From NCBI GenBank assembly GCA_965662365.1, contig CBFIHR010000004.1, positions 47,438 through 111,437 of the forward strand: a stretch of DNA of 64,000 bases, in the 5' to 3' direction. A program made the position numbers and the translations under genes. The stretch comes from CAWVWD01 sp965662365 (GTDB lineage: Bacteria > Bacteroidota > Bacteroidia > Chitinophagales > Saprospiraceae). The notes beneath the pieces are model-generated. The model had not been told where the DNA came from. It worked only from the letters and a program-made list of their open reading frames with translations, and did no database searches. Within the stretch, counting starts at the first letter, position 1; every line of letters starts with the position of its first letter. This document shows positions 32,861 through 41,191 of this stretch, piece by piece.

Positions 32861-33445
32861 GTCAACATTTGACCAGTTTTCTCCATTTTTGATACGATTG
32901 AGTTGCGTATGTGATATACCGAACTGCTTTGCGATAATTTTCATTTTGACTTTCTTTCGTTTCAGCATTCGTTTTATCATCTTCACCTTGGCTTCGTTGA
33001 GTTTGTAGTGTTCTCGTTGCTTCTCTCGGGCTTGATTGTATAACGGACTGTTTTTAGCATGTTCGTTGACTTCGTGTTGTGTCGCCCATCGAAGGTTGGT
33101 ATATTTATTATTTGTCTTGTCGTGATCCAAATGAATGACATATTTGTGTTCTTCACTCGGTTGCTTAACGAAAATTTCAGCTACAATGCGATGAACATAA
33201 ACGCCTGCACCTTTACCAGATTCCATTTTGATATTTAGGCGATGATGTCCTCGTTTACTGTGAGAGCCTTTTAGTAGTTTTTCCTTTCCTGTAATCTTAT
33301 TGATAGCCCGTATTCGACCGTAGTTAGATATTTGGTATCGAACGGATTTAATTTCCTCTGGAAAGGTTACATTAGTCCACTTTTCATTCCAAAAACTCTC
33401 AACTGTTGAAGGTGTTGAGGTTGTTTTTTTAGTTTTATTGTCCAT
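32852..33445 (-). CDS. NUMOD4/HNH endonuclease-like protein with C-terminal HTH
   Basis: 197 aa. A NUMOD4 DNA-binding module lies at about 28-50 (YQISNYGRIRA 37-47). An HNH nuclease core follows, with VHRIVAEIF (84-92), HLDHDKTNNKYTNLRWAT (105-122; His105/Asp107-His108 and Asn113 region). The C-terminal end has a basic linker (MIKRMLKRKKVKMKI) and a helix-turn-helix (IAKQFGISHTQLNRIKNGENW, 171-191). This is the architecture of phage and intron homing endonucleases, but no intron, intein or prophage gene is adjacent. Active-site residues look intact. It is a solitary, probably mobile gene; its 3' end overlaps yhhN by 9 bp and a 900-bp spacer lies upstream. Confidence 0.8.
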   Translation of the reverse strand: MDNKTKKTTSTPSTVESFWNEKWTNVTFPEEIKSVRYQISNYGRIRAINKITGKEKLLKGSHSKRGHHRLNIKMESGKGAGVYVHRIVAEIFVKQPSEEHKYVIHLDHDKTNNKYTNLRWATQHEVNEHAKNSPLYNQAREKQREHYKLNEAKVKMIKRMLKRKKVKMKIIAKQFGISHTQLNRIKNGENWSNVDSD

Positions 33446-34360
33446 AAACTGTTATGGTTTCATTTGTTTTATGACATATATGGAATCTACTACTTACAAG
33501 TCATATTGGTAAGTATTCAGTAGATATTTTAATATTTGGAAAGTAGGGACAACTCGTATAGTGCCGAGTTGCATTTTGAAAGCTGGTTCAAAAAAATTCT
33601 TGATAAAAGATAAAGCCTTTCACACATATATAAACAAAACTCTATCTTAATTACCATAATATCTAAATGCATCATAAAGGTAATATTATTCATCATAAAA
33701 CAAATTTTAAAACATCTAATCTTAACTAAAATGTTAAAATTTGCATTAAAATGTAATTTTTCCTAATAAAAATATCTTTTTGAGGCTGATAAAGCCATTA
33801 AAATGGTAATTAAAAGGTGAAAATTATTAGCTTCTATTTTTTTGATAACTTGCCTATAAACAGGGTGTTAGGTCAGGTAATAGTTTAAAAATGATATGTC
33901 ACATTAGATTTGAAAAGTGTATGTTTGTTTTTTTAACATTTTTTTTGAAACAAATTAGCTTAAACTTTAAAATATATTGGTTTTATCGGAATGGTTATTG
34001 GTAAGTACACGGCTGCTCGAACGCTGCAAGCATGAAGCGGAAATAAAATGAATAGTTATAAAGCCCCTTTTTGTTAGTTGTATTACTAACTAAAAATCCT
34101 CAAAAAATCCTTAAAATAAAGGATGCGATTATCTCATAAGTTAATAAATTTATACGAATATAAAATGGCGGTAAATGATACGATTTCTCCTGATTTAAGT
34201 AATCATTTTGACCTATTTTTGTCAGAGGTAATTTTAAAATAAATTCAAATGGAAAAAATCGTGGAGTAAAAGCCTTAAGGGACTTTTTCAGAAAAGTTGT
34301 GAAACTTTATTAATTAATTATCTTTGATTCTTACAAAGTAACAGTCTAATAGTTAGAAAA
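33446..34360. other. Large intergenic region, 915 bp
   Basis: The longest gap in the window, between the HNH gene (minus) and the SxtJ-like gene (plus). It contains an imperfect hairpin at about 33489-33526 (ctactacttac ... gtaagtattcagtag), a small hairpin at 34068-34096 (gttagt/actaac inside an A/T flank), and the promoter of the SxtJ-like gene at 34296-34326. No ORF, tRNA or repeat array is seen. An undetected structured RNA is possible but I cannot support one. Confidence 0.45.
34296..34326 (+). promoter_or_regulatory. Promoter of the SxtJ-like gene
   Basis: GTTG (34296-34299), 19-bp spacer, TATCTTTG (34319-34326), 35 bp before the ATG. The -7 is exact and the -33 matches TTG. Confidence 0.65.
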
Positions 34361-34729
34361 ATGATTCAGATAGACGATAAGAAAGTAATAGAAGGCATGT
34401 TAACTGTCACCGTTGGTTTACTGATTGTGCGGTTTTTGTTTGATATTCCAGTGTTGGCTCAGGTCGCTTTAGGTACTGGTTTAGTGGGTTTGTTTATTCC
34501 GTTTTTAGCGAAATGGATTGCTTGGACTTGGTTCAAAATTTCGGATGGCATCGGAGCAGTGGTGTCGAGGGTTTTGTTGACCTTTATTTTCTTTGGTGTT
34601 TTAGTGCCGATTGCGTTTTTATCTCGATTATTTACTAAAGGTGATTTGCAATTGAAACGAAAAGAAGGTTCTTATTATAGCGATAGAAATCATCAATATA
34701 AGCCGAAGGATTTTGAAAATGTTTGGTAG
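34361..34729 (+). CDS. SxtJ-like small membrane protein
   Basis: 122 aa. A soluble start (MIQIDDKKVIEGMLTVT) and two or three membrane segments (about 13-30, 32-52 and 70-90). The sequence KWIAWTWFKISDGIGAVVSRVLLTFIFFGVLVPIAFLSRLF is the core of the SxtJ family, named from saxitoxin gene clusters but widespread in Bacteroidota with unknown function. A charged cytoplasmic tail follows (KGDLQLKRKEGSYYSDRNH). It has its own promoter; no functional context is apparent. Confidence 0.7.
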   Translation: MIQIDDKKVIEGMLTVTVGLLIVRFLFDIPVLAQVALGTGLVGLFIPFLAKWIAWTWFKISDGIGAVVSRVLLTFIFFGVLVPIAFLSRLFTKGDLQLKRKEGSYYSDRNHQYKPKDFENVW

Positions 34730-34760
34730 GTTTTACTGATTGTAGTTATCATATTTTTAT

Positions 34761-35426
34761 TTAACTTTTTCCATAATTAACATCATGCCCTTTTTGCTCT
34801 AAAAATGTACTCAACTCTTCCCAAAACTTACTGTCAGTTCTAAGGTGTCGTTTAGGTTTTGGATAAATGGAGATTTGATGACAAGAGAAACAAATATGAA
34901 TTGTTGATACAATTTTATCATTATCATAAAAAATGATGGCATCACGATAAGCTGGTAAACACATAGGATAAGGAGAAGGAATTTTAGATGTTCTAAAGAA
35001 AGAGGATAGCTCTTTTATTTCTCTACGATTCATTTTAAAAAATTGAGCATTTGGTGTTGGCTTTTTTTTATTAAAGTCAATTGGATAAAAAGGATTTTGT
35101 TGGAATATGAATAAGCTATCTGATATTTTTCTATAATCTTTATATGTAAAGTCTATTAAACTTTCATATTCAGTTTCTTCCCAAAATTTATTTTGTAACG
35201 AATCCATAAAAAGACCTATATTATTTACAGGAATTTTTCTGCCAAAGATTCCAAAAGTATCAGGTTTGTTGTACTCCAAAGTCCTCACCGAAGTATATTT
35301 CACATAAGGAAAGACTTCGCTCACGTTCTCACCTTTATACTTTGGTGGTTGAATAAACTGATTAGAAATATCTTTGGTACAGCTTACGACTATTGCGATA
35401 AGCAGAAAGATAGTTGAATATTTCAT
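34761..35426 (-). CDS. Lipoprotein of unknown function with CFSC motif
   Basis: 221 aa. Lipoprotein signal (MKYSTIFLLIAIVVSC, lipid Cys16). The mature part ends in a block around 157-186: MCLPAYRDAIIFYDND, then KIVSTIHICFSCHQISIYP. This RDAIIFYD plus ICFxC arrangement recurs in otherwise unnamed Bacteroidota proteins. The CFSC pair and the upstream Cys in MCLPAY could bind metal or form disulfides. No domain name can be given. It lies 49 bp downstream of lptD on the same strand, so it may be co-transcribed with it. Confidence 0.6.
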   Translation of the reverse strand: MKYSTIFLLIAIVVSCTKDISNQFIQPPKYKGENVSEVFPYVKYTSVRTLEYNKPDTFGIFGRKIPVNNIGLFMDSLQNKFWEETEYESLIDFTYKDYRKISDSLFIFQQNPFYPIDFNKKKPTPNAQFFKMNRREIKELSSFFRTSKIPSPYPMCLPAYRDAIIFYDNDKIVSTIHICFSCHQISIYPKPKRHLRTDSKFWEELSTFLEQKGHDVNYGKS

Positions 35427-35475
35427 ACGAAAGGAATGAAAAAATTACATTTTTTTATGAAAATTATGGACAATA

Positions 35476-38250
35476 TTAAAAATTCGGAATAATATCATAA
35501 TTCCCACGACCATAAGGAATATTAATGAAGTCTAACGGTGCTTGACGGACACGAATAAAGAACGAATACGTACCACGTTGCGGCTGCCATGAAGTCCCCA
35601 TTTCCCAACAATGTAGGCTGCGATAAAACTGAAAATCTGGATACGTCAATTGTTTTTTTACAAAATCGTAGCCGATTCGTCCGACGGTAATTTTCCATTG
35701 AGAAGTAAGGTTGACCGTTCCGCTGAGACTTAAAGCGTGTGTTGAGAGAAAGGTCGAGTCAATACCACCAAAATATTTTTGGCTCATCCGAATGTCATAA
35801 CCTAAGCGAATATTATCAACATAACTAATGCCAGGGTTATTCGTTGCAGGATTAGTTTTGGAGTTATCATCTTCGGATTTTCCTTGCAAAATATCTTGGA
35901 TTTCGTTCCAACGCAAAGACGTTGTCATCGTCAAACCAGCACTGGTTAATCTCGCAGGTCGTTGATTTTCCGTCCATTCGAAGGTGTTGATTCTGCCGTT
36001 TGTTTCCGTATTAGCGGCATAAGGGTCAAAAATGGCATTAAAAGAAACGGTTATTTTTTTGAACAACATCGTATTTCCACGCATTGAAATCGTAGATAAA
36101 TTCAAAGAATCCGCTGCAAAGTTATAGTTTCCACTAATATTGAAACTTCGCAATAATTGGATTTTTTTATAATTTTTGACTGAATTTGTCGTGTCGCCTT
36201 TTTCCTGAATCTTTCCTTCTATTAAATTATTAATATTGAAACCTATGGCACTCGACAAACCGGCAGAAGATGCTGAACCGTAAATACCATCTTCAAAAAT
36301 CGAATATTGCTGAAATTCATCGGGATAGCGTGTATCTTGTTGAACTTCATCAAAATAGCCCCAAAATTTTGTGGTAAAATCTGGTCGGTAATTATAAGAT
36401 GCAGAAGGTTTTACGGTATGACGCAAAGCACGTAATCGGCCTATTTTTAGATTATTTAATGTTCCAAATAACTGTGTGGAGACGGATACGGTAGCGTTAA
36501 ACTCTCGTAAGGCTCGAAACTCGTTTTGTTTAAATTCTTCGACTATTCCAAAGGTTGTATCTTGGGCAATAGAAACAATATCATTATTTCCGTCAAAGGT
36601 CGTATCGGCATTGATAATCAACTCATCGTTGAAAGTTCGACGAGTTGTATTGAAATACCAACGCTCGTTATAATTGATATTTGGTGATACTTGGAAATAT
36701 TTTAAAACTGTAAATTGTGTACTTAATGGAATCGTGTGTTTGACACCATATTGAGCATCGTTTAGGGCTTCACGAGTGAAGATTGTTGTATCCGTAGCCG
36801 TAATCGAATTTCGTGCTTGAACGCTATATGAAAAACCAACTTTTTCGTACCAGCTTGGTTTTCCACCACCACTTTTTTTCTCAAAAGGCGTGATACGATT
36901 CACTTGAAAATCCATCTGTGGTAAGGTTACATTGAACACTCTTGTTCGGTTATTTTGATTGTGATTTGCACTAATCGACAAGCGGTAAGGCTTGCCAATC
37001 CAACGTTTGGAGTAGGTAATATTCGAGTTTAATTGATTGGTGAGTACCGTTGCAGCATCGTTTACAAATTGTTGATTGTTACCGAGCGTAAGATTGACAC
37101 TTGCCGAAAAACTTTGTGATGGATGTGCTTTAGAATCTTGATTGTGTGACCAACTAATTCTGCTAACGTTCTGCACGCTAAATTCAGAGGCTACTTGAGG
37201 ATCGCCAGTGCGATACCGATCATAACCGATATTAAATCGACCATTATTCTTATAAAGATGTTTGTAGCGAAAGGCAGCATTCACACCAAATGAACCTCGG
37301 GTAAATATACTTCCGGTCAATTGCAAATCCCAGTTGTCATTAATTCCAAAATACCAACCGACATTTCTTAAACCAAAACCCAAAGTTGGTGAAGATTCAT
37401 AATCTCGAGGAAAAATCAAACCTGAACTTTGCTCAATATTTAATGGAAAAAAACCAAACGGGATCCATAAAGGTGTTGGGATACCCATAATTTCTAAGTT
37501 AGAAGGCCCAACGATGACTTCTTTATTTGGAATCACTTTTTGTTTTGTACTCCGAATTCCGAAGTGTGGAATCTCATGGTCACAAGTTGTGAAAATTGCA
37601 TCTGAACTATAAAATTCATCATTCGCTTGTTTAATACTGTCGTTCACCACACCGATTTTAATTTTCGCTTTTCCACCTCGAATATAGCCGCCTTGCTGTT
37701 CGGTTGTAATGTCGTAAATGATGCCTTTTTGTGTTTCAAAATTATACTTAATTTTCTTTGCCGTAAAACTCTGCGTTTCATCTGCAAACACTGGATAACC
37801 GCTCACTCGGCCAGTAGAGTCGGGCAGACCTTCGGCAATCACCAGTTTCTTTTCCACATCTAAAGCAATATAATTGGCTCGCAAACTAAAAGTTTCATAC
37901 TTCACCGTCGCATTTCCATACAAATGTACGATTTGGGTTTTTGCTTCTAAGTGCATGGAGTCGTCGGCATTATAAATCACAGGTGCATCGACTGCATCTT
38001 CCGAAATGATCACATCATTCAGGTCGATTGTTTGACGATTTATAGTTGGTTGTGTGGTATCAAATGGTAAGTCAATTGGTTGACTAATTTCGTTCTGTTG
38101 CTGTTGTATCCTTGCTTTGATAGAATCAGGCTGTGCAAAAATTGATGATGAAAATCCTAATACCAAAACCATTATTAAAAAAAATAACTTTTTTAATAAA
38201 GATGGATTGAACGATAAGGATTCTTTTAAATTAAGGTAAATTTTCATCAT
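35476..38250 (-). CDS. lptD: LPS assembly outer-membrane protein LptD
   Basis: 924 aa. Signal peptide ending ...SSSIFAQ (about 40). The N-terminal periplasmic OstA/LptA-like beta-jellyroll (about 75-245) holds LEAKTQIVHLYGNATVKYE and LRANYIALDVEKKLVIAEG, followed by the conserved LPLWIPFGFFPLN-type strand (here TPLWIPFGFFPLN, about 259-271). The remainder is a long beta-barrel, ending in aromatic PNF. It inserts LPS into the outer leaflet together with LptE. Bacteroidota LptDs are this long and lack the clustered cysteines of the E. coli protein. A consensus promoter lies upstream. Confidence 0.92.
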   Translation of the reverse strand: MMKIYLNLKESLSFNPSLLKKLFFLIMVLVLGFSSSIFAQPDSIKARIQQQQNEISQPIDLPFDTTQPTINRQTIDLNDVIISEDAVDAPVIYNADDSMHLEAKTQIVHLYGNATVKYETFSLRANYIALDVEKKLVIAEGLPDSTGRVSGYPVFADETQSFTAKKIKYNFETQKGIIYDITTEQQGGYIRGGKAKIKIGVVNDSIKQANDEFYSSDAIFTTCDHEIPHFGIRSTKQKVIPNKEVIVGPSNLEIMGIPTPLWIPFGFFPLNIEQSSGLIFPRDYESSPTLGFGLRNVGWYFGINDNWDLQLTGSIFTRGSFGVNAAFRYKHLYKNNGRFNIGYDRYRTGDPQVASEFSVQNVSRISWSHNQDSKAHPSQSFSASVNLTLGNNQQFVNDAATVLTNQLNSNITYSKRWIGKPYRLSISANHNQNNRTRVFNVTLPQMDFQVNRITPFEKKSGGGKPSWYEKVGFSYSVQARNSITATDTTIFTREALNDAQYGVKHTIPLSTQFTVLKYFQVSPNINYNERWYFNTTRRTFNDELIINADTTFDGNNDIVSIAQDTTFGIVEEFKQNEFRALREFNATVSVSTQLFGTLNNLKIGRLRALRHTVKPSASYNYRPDFTTKFWGYFDEVQQDTRYPDEFQQYSIFEDGIYGSASSAGLSSAIGFNINNLIEGKIQEKGDTTNSVKNYKKIQLLRSFNISGNYNFAADSLNLSTISMRGNTMLFKKITVSFNAIFDPYAANTETNGRINTFEWTENQRPARLTSAGLTMTTSLRWNEIQDILQGKSEDDNSKTNPATNNPGISYVDNIRLGYDIRMSQKYFGGIDSTFLSTHALSLSGTVNLTSQWKITVGRIGYDFVKKQLTYPDFQFYRSLHCWEMGTSWQPQRGTYSFFIRVRQAPLDFINIPYGRGNYDIIPNF

Positions 38251-38267
38251 AAGGTATTGGTTATGAA

Positions 38268-38298
38268 GGAATCGAATATCTCAAAGGTAGCCGATTCC
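38268..38298. promoter_or_regulatory. Inverted repeat around the lptD -7 element
   Basis: ggaatcg (38268-38274) and cgattcc (38292-38298) are perfect complements and bracket the lptD -7 box and start region. The position suits a repressor site or a 5' mRNA stem. Confidence 0.45.
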
Positions 38299-38314
38299 TA
38301 ATCTGGTGAACAAA
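38282..38314 (-). promoter_or_regulatory. Promoter of lptD
   Basis: Minus strand TTTG (38311-38314), 21-bp spacer, TACCTTTG (38282-38289), 32 bp before the ATG. The -33 TTTG is itself the end of another exact TAnnTTTG (TAACTTTG), so two stacked promoters are possible. Confidence 0.75.
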
Positions 38315-38563
38315 GTTAGGTAATGCGTTGATGATTACGAAGTGAAAAGTAAAATTGTATTGTTTTGTTGGTTTTGTTTAACTGTTTTTTAGAAGCTTCA
38401 AAATTATTTTAACGAAAGTGTAATTTAAAATTTATGGGATTTTAGTCAAGTTATTTTGATGGTGTTAACCGAATATATTTTGCTCAATTTTTTATCAAAT
38501 CAGAAAAATACAGATTTCATTCGAAGGGCAGGTGTATTTTTTTCCTAAAAAGATTAGGAATAG

Positions 38564-38601
38564 TTTGTATCACAACTTTAATCTATCGTATATTTACGAT
38601 A
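38564..38601 (+). promoter_or_regulatory. arsR promoter with overlapping palindromic operator
   Basis: TTTG (38564-38567), 21-bp spacer, TATATTTA (38589-38596). Overlapping the -7 is a 7-bp inverted repeat, tatcgta (38584-38590) and tacgata (38595-38601), with a 4-nt centre. That is the expected place and form for an ArsR-family dimer site that blocks RNA polymerase until arsenite binds. Confidence 0.6.
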
Positions 38602-38621
38602 TAAAATAAAACGAATAAAAA

Positions 38622-38951
38622 ATGGCTATTAATAAATCAACAGAATTTACAGAAGACATACAAGTATTGGCAGAGTTTGCGAAAGCAATTGCACATCCTG
38701 CACGCATCGAAATCTTGAGGGTGTTGGCGGAGAAGAACCAGTGTATTTGTGGTGAAATCGTAGAAGTGATGCCGTTATCACAATCTACGGTTTCTCAACA
38801 TTTGAAAGCATTGAAAAAAGCGGGGATTATTCAGGGGGAAGTTGAAGGGGTGCGTTCTTGCTATTGTATCAATTGGGATAACTTAAATAAAGCATTGAGT
38901 GCATTTAATACTTATTTCGGTAATATTCGAAAAATAAGTAATTGTTGTTAA
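38622..38951 (+). CDS. arsR: ArsR-family metalloregulator
   Basis: 109 aa. Winged helix-turn-helix (about 15-90): HPARIEILRVLAEK, then the recognition helix SQSTVSQHLKALKKAGII. Cysteines lie in CICGE (C41, C43) at the start of the DNA-binding segment, in SCYC (C80, C82), and as a C-terminal CC (C108, C109). The CxC in the alpha3 region is close to the arsenite site of classical ArsR (ELCVC). It represses its own operon until As(III)/Sb(III) binds; the palindrome over its promoter fits. It is 16 bp upstream of arsM, in one operon. Confidence 0.9.
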   Translation: MAINKSTEFTEDIQVLAEFAKAIAHPARIEILRVLAEKNQCICGEIVEVMPLSQSTVSQHLKALKKAGIIQGEVEGVRSCYCINWDNLNKALSAFNTYFGNIRKISNCC

Positions 38952-38967
38952 TCCGTAGGGACAACCT

Positions 38968-39801
38968 ATGGCAAATAAATCAAAAATGAAGGAATTAAAA
39001 ACGATTGTTCGAGAAAAATACGGACAGATTGCGAAGCAGAGTAAATTACAAAATCAAACGTCTTGTTGTGGCGTAGGAGCGAGTTGTTATGAACCAGGTG
39101 ATACAGAAAAAATGATTGAATTTTCTGTTTTTGCGGACGATTATTCTAATCTTAAGGGCTACAACGAAGCGGCAGATTTGGGGTTAGGTTGTGGTTTGCC
39201 GACCGAATTTGCGAAGATTCAAAAAGGGCAAACGGTTGTAGATTTAGGCTCGGGGGCAGGAAACGACTGCTTTGTAGCAAGAGCAGAAACTGGCGAGACG
39301 GGGCAAGTTATTGGCTTGGATTTTACGCCTGAAATGATTGATAAAGCTCGTACAAATGCGAAAAAATTAGGCTTTTCTAATGTAAGGTTTATTTATGGCG
39401 ATATTGAAGCCATTCCTTTGGAAGACAATGTGGCGGACGTTGTTGTGAGCAACTGTGTGATGAATTTGGTGCCGAGTAAAGAAAAAGCGTATGCCGAAAC
39501 GTATCGTATTTTGAAACCAGGGGGACACTTCAGTATTTCGGATATTGTCATCGAAGGCGAATTGCCGGAGGAATTAAAAAAAGCGGCAGAAATGTACGCT
39601 GGTTGTGTTTCGGGAGCGATTCAGAAAGATGATTATTTAAGTATTATTACCAAAAGCGGGTTTAAAAATATGGAGGTTCAAAAGAAAAAGCCAATTGTGC
39701 TTCCGACCGAAATTTTGGAAACATATTTAGATACAGATGGCTTGGCGGCATTCAATAAAGCACAAGGTATTTACAGTATTACGGTTTATGCAGAGAAGTA
39801 A
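38968..39801 (+). CDS. arsM: Arsenite S-adenosylmethionine methyltransferase ArsM
   Basis: 277 aa. Methylates arsenite using SAM, giving less retained or volatile methyl-arsenicals. SAM-binding fold: VVDLGSGAGNDCFVA (91-105), VIGLDFTPEMIDKA (114-127), LKPGGHFSISDI (182-193). The cysteines expected of ArsM are present: C75 in GLGCGLP, C163 in SNCVMNL and C213 in YAGCVSGA, plus N-terminal SCCGVGASC (32-40). Length and motif spacing match bacterial ArsM. It is co-transcribed with arsR. No arsenite efflux pump or arsenate reductase lies beside it. Confidence 0.93.
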   Translation: MANKSKMKELKTIVREKYGQIAKQSKLQNQTSCCGVGASCYEPGDTEKMIEFSVFADDYSNLKGYNEAADLGLGCGLPTEFAKIQKGQTVVDLGSGAGNDCFVARAETGETGQVIGLDFTPEMIDKARTNAKKLGFSNVRFIYGDIEAIPLEDNVADVVVSNCVMNLVPSKEKAYAETYRILKPGGHFSISDIVIEGELPEELKKAAEMYAGCVSGAIQKDDYLSIITKSGFKNMEVQKKKPIVLPTEILETYLDTDGLAAFNKAQGIYSITVYAEK

Positions 39802-39922
39802 TGAACGGTTAATCACTAAGAAATCGGGACGAGCAGCTGTTCTACTTAACGGAATAATTTTTTACTGAAAATTATTTTAGTCAGTACATGAAAAATTAAA
39901 AATCGATATGATTTATTGTAAA

Positions 39923-39955
39923 AGGTGTCAAACATTTTCAAAATGCTTGACACCT
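39923..39955 (+). terminator. ars operon terminator
   Basis: aggtgtcaaacatttt / aaaatgcttgacacct, a 15-of-16 stem with a very short loop, 122 bp after arsM, followed by cttcaacctattttt. Strong stem, weak T-tract. Confidence 0.65.
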
Positions 39956-40106
39956 CTTCAACCTATTTTTACTCAAAATCAAAATTCCTTAAATTTCCTA
40001 CCTATTTTTATAAAAATTGCCGTTCTTTGTGCTGATTTTTATTAAAAAATTTAAGAAATCTGAAATTCAACAATTGTAGAGGGTGATGTTGTTTAAAAAA
40101 GTCGTT

Positions 40107-40146
40107 CAACAATAAAGCAATCTAACAATACAACAATCTAAAAAAG
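40107..40146. repeat. 8-nt word array (caacaata)
   Basis: Five octamers in one register: caacaata, aagcaatc, taacaata, caacaatc, taaaaaag. It lies 28 bp upstream of the nusB start. It is single-armed, with no obvious inverted partner. Confidence 0.55.
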
Positions 40147-40174
40147 TTGAATTTTTAAAAGTTGTTTTACAAAA

Positions 40175-41110
40175 ATGGTAAGTAGGAGAAATGTCCGAAT
40201 TAAGGTGATGAAAGCATTGTATGCTGGCAACAGAGATCAAGCGTTGACAGATAATAGTGTGAAAAGTTACTATAAGAAAAGTATTGAAATGGCTTATGAT
40301 GCTTACTTATTTAATTTGCATCAACTCCGTAAAATCGCTGAGTATGCGAATACTGATGCGGCTATTCGTGCCGAAAAATACCGACCAACAGAAGAAGATA
40401 AAAACTTCTCTACCAAACTCTATAATAATCCTGTAACCCTTGCCATTGCAGAAAGTACAGAATTTGCGTCTGTCCTAAAACAACGCAAAATTCGCTTCCG
40501 TACAGACTCGGATTTCACTCGCCGTTACTATCAAGCTTTTGCACAAAAAGACATTTATAAAGATTATCTAAAACAAGAAGAGAGTACAAACGAAGACCAC
40601 GTTAATGTGCTGTTAGAATTGTATAAAACGTCGTTGAAAGATGAGGTTTTCAGTGAAATGGTAGATGATCAATTTGTATCATGGATTGATGATAAATCAT
40701 TGGTCGTTGGTGCAATCAAAAAGACTTTGAAGTCACTGCCCGAGAAGGAACGTTTCTTTCAAGAACACGAGCCGCCAGACGAAACTTGTATCGAATATGG
40801 CTTAGAACTGTTGCACAAAGCTTTATTTTTCAATGAGGAGTTGGAGGAAATTATTAAGCCTGTTTTGAAAAATTGGGATGCAGAACGTGTCGCTATTATT
40901 GATATGATTTTGTTGAAATTAGCACTGTGCGAGTTGATGTATTTTCCTACGATTCCACCAAAAGTAACGATTAACGAGTACGTGGAATTAGCAAAATTAT
41001 ATAGCACACCAAAGAGTAAGGATTTCGTCAACGGTGTGATTGATAGATTGACGAAGCAGCTGAAAAAAGAAGGAAAGATAAGAAAAGAAGGTCGAGGTTT
41101 AGTGGATTAG
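40175..41110 (+). CDS. nusB: Transcription antitermination factor NusB (long form)
   Basis: 311 aa, twice the length of E. coli NusB, as is normal in Bacteroidota. It opens VSRRNVRIKVMKALYAGNR. The canonical NusB fold is the C-terminal 145 residues: NWDAERVAIIDMILLKLALCELM and FPTIPPKVTINEYVELAKLYSTPKSKDFVNGVID. The N-terminal 150 residues are a family extension, helical and charged. NusB with NusE (S10) binds boxA in rRNA leader RNA and promotes antitermination. It is separated from the convergent desaturase gene by a 27-bp perfect inverted repeat. Confidence 0.95.
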   Translation: MVSRRNVRIKVMKALYAGNRDQALTDNSVKSYYKKSIEMAYDAYLFNLHQLRKIAEYANTDAAIRAEKYRPTEEDKNFSTKLYNNPVTLAIAESTEFASVLKQRKIRFRTDSDFTRRYYQAFAQKDIYKDYLKQEESTNEDHVNVLLELYKTSLKDEVFSEMVDDQFVSWIDDKSLVVGAIKKTLKSLPEKERFFQEHEPPDETCIEYGLELLHKALFFNEELEEIIKPVLKNWDAERVAIIDMILLKLALCELMYFPTIPPKVTINEYVELAKLYSTPKSKDFVNGVIDRLTKQLKKEGKIRKEGRGLVD

Positions 41111-41113
41111 TGA

Positions 41114-41188
41114 ATTGATAGTCAAATGGCTATATTGTTAAATTGCTTTCTGAAAACAGTCTAACAATATAGCCATTTGACTATCAAT
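41114..41188. repeat. 27-bp perfect inverted repeat made of 8-nt words
   Basis: Arms 41114-41140 and 41162-41188 are perfect complements, with a 21-nt loop. In octamer register the left arm and loop read gtcaaatg, gctatatt, gttaaatt, gctttctg (41121-41152). It starts 3 bp after the nusB stop and ends 3 bp before the desaturase stop, so it fills the convergent gap. It probably works as a bidirectional terminator, though without long T-runs. Confidence 0.85.
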
Positions 41189-41191
41189 GAA

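Larger units (their letters stand above)
38251..38621. other. Divergent intergenic region lptD / arsR, 371 bp
   Basis: Holds the lptD promoter (38282-38314) with a flanking inverted repeat (38268-38298) and, on the other side, the arsR promoter/operator (38564-38601). No ORF in between. Confidence 0.6.
39802..40174. other. Intergenic region, 373 bp
   Basis: Between arsM and nusB, both plus strand. Contains the ars terminator (39923-39955) and an octamer word array (40107-40146). No ORF. Confidence 0.55.

Noticed and set aside
33446..34360. Possible tRNA, tmRNA or 6S RNA in the largest gap
   Set aside because: No T-loop/acceptor pattern or tag-peptide frame was found by eye; a covariance-model search would be needed to go further.
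41114..41188. Inverted repeat as the end of an insertion sequence or MITE
   Set aside because: There is no target-site duplication, no transposase and no second copy of the same sequence in the window; its 8-nt word register links it to the other intergenic arrays.
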